Below, piece after piece: positions 6,916 through 10,951 of a stretch of 10,951 nt of DNA (its first letter is position 1; each line of letters starts with the position of its first letter). The position numbers and the translations under genes are program-made. The notes beneath the pieces were generated by a model. It searched no databases, had not been told where the DNA came from, and worked only from the letters and a program-made list of their open reading frames with translations. Location: contig RFQS01000050.1 of assembly GCA_009924885.1 (NCBI GenBank), forward strand, positions 1 to 10,951, written 5' to 3'. Source of the DNA: Pseudomonadota bacterium. GTDB taxonomy: Bacteria > Cyanobacteriota > Vampirovibrionia > LMEP-6097.

Positions 6916-7331
6916 GATTGTAAACCTTCCTTAACAATTACCTTGCATTTACAAGGGAACTTAGAAGCAGCAAGCTCCAAAGCTCTCTTCGCTAAAGCAA
7001 TATCAACACCAGCAATCTCAAATAAGATCCTACCTGGCTTAATAACAGCTACCCAAAACTCTGGACTACCCTTACCAGCACCCATCCTAGTTTCAGCTGG
7101 TCTCTGGGTAACAGGCTTATCTGGGAAAACTCTAATCCAAATACGTCCACCTCTCTTAATATGACGAGTAAGAGCACGCCTAGCAGCTTCTATCTGTCTA
7201 GAATTAATCCATTTTGGCTCAAGTGCCTGAAGAGCAACTTCACCAAAACTCACAGAAGCACCACGAGTTTCTTTACCGGTCATGCGACCTCTTTGCTGTT
7301 TTCTATATTTAGTTCTCTTAGGTTGTAGCAT
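6912..7331 (-). CDS. rplP: 50S ribosomal protein L16
   Basis: L16 sits near the A-site tRNA and 5S rRNA and is needed for peptidyl transferase function. From ATG 7331 the protein has 139 residues, the family length, and begins MLQPKRTKYRKQQRGRMTG. It shows KWINSRQIEAARRALTRHIK, GRIWIRVFPDKPVTQRP and RMGAGKGSPEFWVAVIKPG, where the last includes the conserved loop of E. coli L16 around Arg81. The frame stays open upstream to 7394, but GGAGGGG 9 bases before 7331 and the family N-terminus fix the start here. The gene overlaps rpsC by 14 bases. Confidence 0.97.
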   Translation of the reverse strand: MLQPKRTKYRKQQRGRMTGKETRGASVSFGEVALQALEPKWINSRQIEAARRALTRHIKRGGRIWIRVFPDKPVTQRPAETRMGAGKGSPEFWVAVIKPGRILFEIAGVDIALAKRALELAASKFPCKCKVIVKEGLQS

Positions 7332-8037
7332 TAGAATTAGCCCCTCCGACATTACCTCCAGCAGCAGCTTTAATATTAAGCTTCGCTTTCTCACCCGGTC
7401 TTAAAATCCCTTTATTAACCCAAACTTTTATACCGATGTTTCCATAAGTAGTCAAAGACACCGAAAAACCATAATCAATATTAGCCCTGAAAGTATGACA
7501 AGGAACGCTTCCCTCTTGAGCTCTTTCCGATCTAGCGATCTCGATACCGCCAAGTCTTCCAGAAACTTCAATCTTGATACCAACAGCACCAGCCCTCATA
7601 GCTCTTTGAATAGACTGCTTAACCGCCCTTCTAAATGCTATACGTCTCTCAAGCTGTTGACCAATACTTTCAGCGATTAACTGAGCATCAATATCAATCT
7701 TGTTAACTTCAAATAGATTAACTTGCAAAACCACATCTGGTCTGTTAATTAAAGACTGTAGCTCTAATCTCAAAGCATCTAAACCTTCATTAGCTTTACC
7801 AAAAACAAGACCTGGTCTTGCGGTGATAATATTTACCTGAAGTTGTCCAGGCTTTCTTTGCAGAATTACTTTACTGATACCTGCATTCTTAAGTTTTTTC
7901 TTAATATACTTACGAATAAGAGTATCTTCTTGTAGAACAGCTGCAAATTGCCCAGCTCTAAAATCAACGAAAGTAACTGAATCCGCAGTTTCAATTATTC
8001 CAAGCCTATTTGCACGTGGTGGTACTTTTTGTCCCAT
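7318..8037 (-). CDS. rpsC: 30S ribosomal protein S3, altered KH loop
   Basis: S3 forms part of the mRNA entry tunnel, and its E. coli homologue contributes to ribosomal helicase activity. The 239 residues begin MGQKVPPRANRLGI; the KH domain is at about 38-108, and the C-terminal domain includes LIAESIGQQLERRIAFRR (120-137) and VSGRLGGIEIARSE (158-171). The helicase-linked arginines appear as R131 and R132. Oddities: the KH loop normally reads IGXXG, but here it reads FGKAN (79-83), so the second glycine is Asn83; and the usual aromatic SRWYA segment near residue 20-27 is replaced by VTFVDFR. Residues 115-190 resemble cyanobacterial S3. The start overlaps rplV by one base (TAATG) with GAGGAG upstream. 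Confidence 0.96.
   Translation of the reverse strand: MGQKVPPRANRLGIIETADSVTFVDFRAGQFAAVLQEDTLIRKYIKKKLKNAGISKVILQRKPGQLQVNIITARPGLVFGKANEGLDALRLELQSLINRPDVVLQVNLFEVNKIDIDAQLIAESIGQQLERRIAFRRAVKQSIQRAMRAGAVGIKIEVSGRLGGIEIARSERAQEGSVPCHTFRANIDYGFSVSLTTYGNIGIKVWVNKGILRPGEKAKLNIKAAAGGNVGGANSNATT
7341..7347 (-). promoter_or_regulatory. Strong ribosome-binding site deciding the rplP start
   Basis: On the minus strand the sequence GGAGGGG lies inside the end of rpsC, 9 bases before ATG 7331. It is among the strongest Shine-Dalgarno matches in the operon and shows that rplP starts at 7331, not at the in-frame upstream codons. Confidence 0.85.
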
Positions 8038-8465
8038 TATTTATTGGACTCCTCTTTCTTCCTATTTTTCTTATTACGTGGAGAAACATCCCACACGTGA
8101 GCTGCATATTCAGCTGGTTTTAAATCGCTCAATACAACACTCATTTGAGAGCATCTCTTATAAATAGAGAAAGCTCTCCCCTTTGATCTTGCTCTAAATC
8201 TTTTTAAAATAGACTTATCATCTACCAAAAACTGAGAAACATACAAATCATCAGGATTCTCAACCCCATGATTAGCCTTAGCGTTCGCCATCGCACTCAA
8301 TAAAAGCTTTTTCACTGGATCAGCAGCAGCATAAGACATGAAGTTAAGCGCTTCACGAGCCTCACCAGCTTTCATTTTTCTAATAAGATTAACAGTTCTA
8401 CGCAGCTTTCTCGCTGTCTGTCTGATAAATCCAAGCCTCGCTGTAATTATATTTTTTTCTGTCAT
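8037..8465 (-). CDS. rplV: 50S ribosomal protein L22 with basic C-terminal tail
   Basis: L22 lines the peptide exit tunnel with its long beta hairpin. Family features are ARLGFIRQTARKLRRTVNLI (9-28), the helix region ANAKANHGVENPDDLYV (60-76) and the hairpin end RARSKGRAFSIYKRCSQMSV (91-110). A usual L22 stops near residue 115; this one continues for about 27 more residues, finishing with a run rich in Lys, Asn and Glu (PRNKKNRKKEESNK). The start overlaps the rpsS stop in TAATG without a clear ribosome-binding site, so it probably relies on coupling. The end overlaps rpsC in the same way. Confidence 0.95.
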   Translation of the reverse strand: MTEKNIITARLGFIRQTARKLRRTVNLIRKMKAGEAREALNFMSYAAADPVKKLLLSAMANAKANHGVENPDDLYVSQFLVDDKSILKRFRARSKGRAFSIYKRCSQMSVVLSDLKPAEYAAHVWDVSPRNKKNRKKEESNK

Positions 8466-8746
8466 TATCTGCCAACTTTTGCCTTCTTAGCCCCTGCATG
8501 TCCTCTAAACGTTCTAGTTAAAGAGAACTCACCTAAACGATGCCCTACCATAGATTCTGAGCAATACACAGGGATAAATTTCTGACCATTATAAACAGCA
8601 ATAGTGAGACCAACCATATCAGGGAGTATCATAGAAGCCCTCTTCCATGTTTTAATAACTTTCTTATCGCCTTTAAGCTTAGATGCATCTACTTTCTTCT
8701 TGAGAGAATGATGGATATAAGGACCTTTTTTCGTTGAACGTGACAT
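8465..8746 (-). CDS. rpsS: 30S ribosomal protein S19
   Basis: S19 forms a complex with S13 in the 30S head, close to the A-site tRNA. The 93 residues are of family length: MSRSTKKGPYIHHSLKKKV at the start, VIKTWKRASMILPDMVGLTI (30-49), then MVGHRLGEFSLTRTFRGHAG (66-85). ATG 8746 has AAAGG about 9 bases upstream and lies 18 bases after rplB. It overlaps rplV by one base. Nothing unusual was seen. Confidence 0.97.
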   Translation of the reverse strand: MSRSTKKGPYIHHSLKKKVDASKLKGDKKVIKTWKRASMILPDMVGLTIAVYNGQKFIPVYCSESMVGHRLGEFSLTRTFRGHAGAKKAKVGR

Positions 8747-8764
8747 ATGATAAACCTTTATAAA

Positions 8765-9607
8765 TTAGAGAGCCGAAACCTTCTTACCTTTTCTATTCGT
8801 AATGATGTACTTAGCAGAAAGTTTTTTATCTTTTCTAGTCTTACGACCAACTCTCTTGCCAGTAAACGTCTTAGGAATACCACCGATAGGACACTTACCT
8901 TCACCACCACCATGAGGGTGATCTACAGGGTTCATCGCAGAACCTCTAACAGTAGGTCTGATACCCTTAAGTCTATTAATACCAGCTTTACCTATAACAG
9001 TATTTTTTTGATCAGCGTTACCAAGCTCACCAATCGTAGCGATACAATCCATATGAACTCTTCTAAGCTCACCAGAAGGCAACTTCAGAATCGCATAATC
9101 ACCATCCTTAGCAGAAAGCATCGCAGAAGAACCAGCTGTCCTAACCATCTGGGCTCCCTTACCTTTAGTAAGCTCGATATTATGGATATTAGTACCTTGA
9201 GGAATATCTCTTAAAGGAAGCGCATTCCCGACAGCAATTTCAGAAGCTGGACCAGACTCAACTGATGAACCGATAGTCAAACCCTTAGGAGCGAGAATGT
9301 AGCGCTTATCTCCGTCTTTATAAAACAAAAGAGCTAAATGTACATTTCTATTCGGATCGTATTCTATAGCCTTAACAGTAGCCGGTACACCAAACTTCTC
9401 TCTTTTCCAATCAATAACTCTATATTTCTTTTTAACACCGCCACCCTTATGCCTGCAAGTGATCTTACCAGCGTTATTACGGCCAGTAGATTTCTTCAAC
9501 TTAGACAGTAAGGCCTTTTCAGGCTTAGACTTAGTTATATCTTGCCTGTCAAGAGTAATACAACCTCTTGTGCCTGGTGTTCTTGGATTTTTTTTCTTTA
9601 GGGCCAT
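8765..9607 (-). CDS. rplB: 50S ribosomal protein L2, first gene of the operon
   Basis: L2 is a primary 23S rRNA binder required for subunit joining and peptidyl transferase activity. From ATG 9607 it has 280 residues, close to the usual 275. It shows GRNNAGKITCRHKGGGVKKK (42-61), IEYDPNRNVHLALL (81-94), KRYILAPKGL (101-110), LPSGELRRV (176-184), GKAGINRLKGIRPTVRGSAM (206-225) and VDHPHGGGEG (228-237), whose first His corresponds to the functionally important His229 of E. coli. Near the C-terminus the usual PWG reads FTG. The frame is open back to a TTG at 9655, but those 16 codons are not L2-like. No good ribosome-binding site precedes 9607; the best is a purine run AAGAA. Confidence 0.96.
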   Translation of the reverse strand: MALKKKNPRTPGTRGCITLDRQDITKSKPEKALLSKLKKSTGRNNAGKITCRHKGGGVKKKYRVIDWKREKFGVPATVKAIEYDPNRNVHLALLFYKDGDKRYILAPKGLTIGSSVESGPASEIAVGNALPLRDIPQGTNIHNIELTKGKGAQMVRTAGSSAMLSAKDGDYAILKLPSGELRRVHMDCIATIGELGNADQKNTVIGKAGINRLKGIRPTVRGSAMNPVDHPHGGGEGKCPIGGIPKTFTGKRVGRKTRKDKKLSAKYIITNRKGKKVSAL

Positions 9608-9630
9608 GATTATTCTTGAGCGTATATTAA

Positions 9631-9649
9631 TTACGACTATTAGCCGTAA
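9631..9649 (-). promoter_or_regulatory. Hairpin in the presumed rplB leader RNA
   Basis: On the minus strand the sequence TTACGGCTAATAGTCGTAA folds into an 8-pair stem with one G-U pair and a 3-base loop (AAU). It lies 23 bases before the rplB start codon and just after the predicted transcript start. The G-U pair is allowed only in minus-strand RNA (the plus strand has A-C), consistent with a leader element. Its role is unknown; control by a ribosomal protein is a guess. Confidence 0.4.
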
Positions 9650-9663
9650 AAACAACGAACTAA

Positions 9664-9669
9664 TATAAT
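9664..9669 (+). promoter_or_regulatory. Possible -10 box (TATAAT) for the plus-strand unit
   Basis: A perfect TATAAT lies on the plus strand, with only a poor -35 (TTAGCC at 9640-9645, 18 bases away). If used, the transcript would start near 9676 and carry a leader of about 155 bases before the gene at 9831. Chance occurrence in AT-rich DNA cannot be excluded. Confidence 0.25.
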
Positions 9670-9673
9670 AGCA
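9665..9673 (-). promoter_or_regulatory. Extended -10 promoter element for the rplB operon
   Basis: Read on the minus strand this is TGCTATTAT, an extended -10 (TG, one base, then TATTAT, five of six to TATAAT). There is no good -35 at 17 bases, which an extended -10 can compensate. The predicted transcript start is near 9657-9658, giving a leader of about 50 bases before rplB. On the opposite strand a perfect TATAAT (9664-9669) overlaps it. Confidence 0.45.
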
Positions 9674-9713
9674 AAGTATTTATGGCTTTTCTGAGATGGA
9701 AGAGAAAAAAATA

Positions 9714-9725
9714 CTAAAATTTTAG
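9714..9725. repeat. Perfect 12-base palindrome CTAAAATTTTAG
   Basis: The sequence equals its own reverse complement and lies between the presumed divergent promoters and the 9831 gene. It could be an operator for a dimeric regulator, or chance in AT-rich sequence. A neighbouring inverted repeat AGCTT-6-AAGCT covers 9724-9739. Confidence 0.3.
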
Positions 9726-9830
9726 CTTTACGATAAGCTCTTAACCATTTTTTAAAGTTTTGGGCTTAATATCAGCTTAGGTAATGGAAGCGGAAATAGG
9801 ATCAGCACCTTTACGCATCAAGGAGAAAAA

Positions 9831-10157
9831 ATGTCAGCAAACCCTAGTAAAAAAATTAAGCTAAACAAAGTTAGAGAAATTATAGTTACGAGGTTAAGAG
9901 ACGACCTAAGGCAACCAACCTTACTGAAATCTGCAATAGAACAAGGAAGAAAAGAAAGAGATACTACCGTTCCGATATTTACAAAAAAAATCAATCCATT
10001 CCCTCAGCAAAGATTTGATCTTGGAGAAGAAGACGCAAGAGAAACTAACCTTAGATTAGAAAGCAATCTGAAAAAAGCTTCTGAACCAAAAGAAGAAATA
10101 AAAAACAAGAGAACAAATTTATTTACGCCTGTATCTATATCAAAAATGATAGGCTAA
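9831..10157 (+). CDS. Unrecognised small basic protein upstream of holA
   Basis: I do not recognise this 108-residue protein. It starts at ATG 9831 with a good AGGAG 5 bases upstream and ends 4 bases before holA, so the two are probably one transcript. It is rich in Lys, Arg and Glu, with no signal peptide, membrane segment, cysteine or obvious fold motif. Residues 11-45 could form an amphipathic helix (KVREIIVTRLRDDL and following). Residues 46-65 contain hydrophobic and proline positions (VPIFTKKINPFPQQRF), residues 66-95 are strongly charged, and the end FTPVSISKMIG is uncharged except for one Lys. The tail NPFPQQRF and FTPVSISKMIG look like possible short binding motifs, but that is speculation. 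Good start signals and neighbour spacing argue that it is a real gene. Confidence 0.72.
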   Translation: MSANPSKKIKLNKVREIIVTRLRDDLRQPTLLKSAIEQGRKERDTTVPIFTKKINPFPQQRFDLGEEDARETNLRLESNLKKASEPKEEIKNKRTNLFTPVSISKMIG

Positions 10158-10161
10158 AAAC

Positions 10162-10951
10162 ATGCTTATACTCCTTTCTGGAGATGATGAATTTAAAAAG
10201 CAGATTCAGCTAGACGAGCTAATTTATGGCTATTGCTCTGATTTAAATCAACTTAAAACCATAGAAGATCCTAGCTTTTCTGAGTTAATTAATTTCCTAA
10301 ATCGCCCTCAAAGTCTTTTCAGTTTTAATAACGAAACTACTAAGAAAGCTTACCTTATTAAAAATTTCTATCTATTAAGGCCAAAAGATAAAGAAGAGGA
10401 CAACGAGCAGCCTGCTAAAAGCAAAGATGACGAAAAGTTAATTGAGTTTTGCTTAAATATCATCAAAAACACTCAGCAAGAGAGCTTGGTGATATTTACA
10501 AGTAACAGTATCAAGGGGACATTGAAATTCGTTAAAGAATTAAAGAAAATTGATAACTGCAAACACTTAGAATTAAACAAATTTAAAAACTGGGATTTAG
10601 AACCCTGCCTAATTTATTTAAAGAAATTAATTAAAAAATGTCCAGAGATTAAGATTCCAGATAAAGATTTAGGGCAATTTATTAAATATCTTGGCACTGA
10701 AAATCTTGGTGAAATATTTCAAACATTAGAAACCTTGTCACAGTCTTTCGATAAAATAGATTTTAATTTACTGAAAAAATATTCCCAGCCTAAATATGAC
10801 TTGTTTAACTTCGCTGAGGTTTTAGTATCGGGCAAAAAAGCTGAAGCCATTCAGGAATTAAGAAAAATTAAAGCAGATCCTGAACAGAAAAACAATCTAG
10901 GTATAATCGGCTTATTACACAATCAATTAAACCTATATCAAAGTATCAAAT
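10162..10951 (+). CDS. holA: DNA polymerase III delta subunit (HolA-like), 3' end outside window
   Basis: The frame is open from ATG 10162 to the window edge (263 whole codons), without interruption. The layout fits the clamp-loader delta subunit, which opens the beta sliding clamp for loading on DNA. It starts MLILLSGDDEFKKQ, like the GdDeFL start of HolA. A segment FLNRPQSLFSF (44-54) corresponds to the slFs element before the central strand, and ESLVIFTSN (107-115) to the tvLi strand. The region KYDLFNFAEVLVSGKKAEAI (212-231) and following matches the C-terminal-domain pattern (nvFdlvdAl..gd...Al). Residues 74-93 are a charged Lys/Glu/Asp insertion. Identity is low overall, so the call rests on the pattern. 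The ribosome-binding site is weak (TAGG); coupling to the gene before it, 4 bases away, is likely. Confidence 0.65.
   Translation, partial: MLILLSGDDEFKKQIQLDELIYGYCSDLNQLKTIEDPSFSELINFLNRPQSLFSFNNETTKKAYLIKNFYLLRPKDKEEDNEQPAKSKDDEKLIEFCLNIIKNTQQESLVIFTSNSIKGTLKFVKELKKIDNCKHLELNKFKNWDLEPCLIYLKKLIKKCPEIKIPDKDLGQFIKYLGTENLGEIFQTLETLSQSFDKIDFNLLKKYSQPKYDLFNFAEVLVSGKKAEAIQELRKIKADPEQKNNLGIIGLLHNQLNLYQSIK

Larger units (their letters stand above)
9608..9830. promoter_or_regulatory. Divergent control region between rplB operon and the holA-side operon
   Basis: These 223 bases separate two oppositely transcribed units and must hold promoters for both. Apart from the elements listed separately I see AT-rich sequence with homopolymer runs (for example 9704-9710 and 9748-9753) and no convincing small gene. 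An AGGAG at 9821-9825 is the ribosome-binding site of the 9831 gene. Confidence 0.7.

Noticed and set aside
7332..7394. In-frame extension of rplP upstream of 7331
   Set aside because: L16 begins MLQPKRTKYRKQ; GGAGGGG sits exactly before 7331, and the extra codons lie within rpsC in another frame.
8747..9214. Plus-strand open frame of 155 codons opposite rplB, and similar plus-strand frames opposite other ribosomal genes
   Set aside because: They lie wholly antisense to highly conserved genes, lack ribosome-binding sites, and their composition is the shadow of the coding strand.
9608..9655. In-frame extension of rplB back to a TTG at 9655
   Set aside because: The 16 added residues are unlike any L2 N-terminus, there is no ribosome-binding site, and MALKKKNPRTPG at 9607 fits the family. 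The segment better serves as leader.
9724..9753. Possible plus-strand terminator: AGCTT/AAGCT stem followed by TTTTTT
   Set aside because: The stem is only 5 AT-rich pairs, with 8 bases before the T-run, and it would lie within the presumed leader of the 9831 gene.
9808..9825. CCTT-AAGG pairing that could hide the ribosome-binding site of the 9831 gene
   Set aside because: Only 4 pairs across an 8-base loop, which is too weak to claim a switch.
1..10951. Mobile elements, CRISPR arrays, tRNA/rRNA genes, toxin-antitoxin or defence genes
   Set aside because: Coding is nearly continuous with housekeeping genes. No terminal inverted repeats, spaced direct repeats, cloverleaf-like segments or relevant protein motifs were seen.

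Overview
The window is AT-rich. It holds a long minus-strand ribosomal-protein operon running right to left from rplB to secY, flanked by three plus-strand genes. The order is rplB-rpsS-rplV-rpsC-rplP-rpmC-rpsQ-rplN-rplX-rplE-rpsN-rpsH-rplF-rplR-rpsE-rpmD-rplO-secY, a fused S10/spc cluster. Several proteins carry cyanobacterial-type wording: S3 around residues 115-190, the S8 C-terminus GGEMLCLVW, the L18 C-terminus ending REAGLEF, and the S14 NSA...NRC..TGRPRGY core. However, rpmD (L30) and an in-cluster rpsN are present, which from memory is not the arrangement in photosynthetic Cyanobacteria. My best guess is a non-photosynthetic relative of Cyanobacteria (Melainabacteria/Vampirovibrionia or a neighbouring lineage). 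This is an inference from remembered family sequences, not from a search.

Left edge (1-557, plus): the C-terminal part of a RibD-like pyrimidine reductase (riboflavin synthesis), cut by the window edge. It converges on secY, and the two stop codons overlap at 554-557. A long imperfect hairpin (541-581) spans the junction and is the best candidate for a shared terminator.

Centre (554-9607, minus): eighteen tightly packed genes. Several junctions overlap by 1-14 bases; the stop-start pentamer TAATG occurs four times (rpsS/rplV, rplV/rpsC, rplN/rplX, rplX/rplE). The products build both ribosomal subunits, and SecY is the core of the inner-membrane Sec translocon. The cluster is trimmed at both ends. 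The usual rpsJ-rplC-rplD-rplW are absent before rplB, and the usual adk/map/infA/rpmJ/rpsM/rpsK/rpoA/rplQ do not follow secY. S5 and L24 have long N-terminal extensions, L22 a basic C-terminal tail, and S3 a changed KH-domain GXXG loop.

Right part (9608-10951): a 223-base divergent intergenic region with overlapping opposite-facing -10-like boxes, a hairpin in the presumed rplB leader, and a 12-base palindrome. It is followed on the plus strand by an unrecognised 108-residue basic protein gene and, 4 bases later, the start of a divergent holA (DNA polymerase III delta, clamp loader), which runs off the window.

I see no mobile element, CRISPR array, tRNA, rRNA, phage gene or defence system. 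The window is essentially housekeeping. The items worth a second look are the cluster breakpoints, the S3 loop change, the protein extensions, the terminal hairpin, the divergent control region and the unknown gene before holA.
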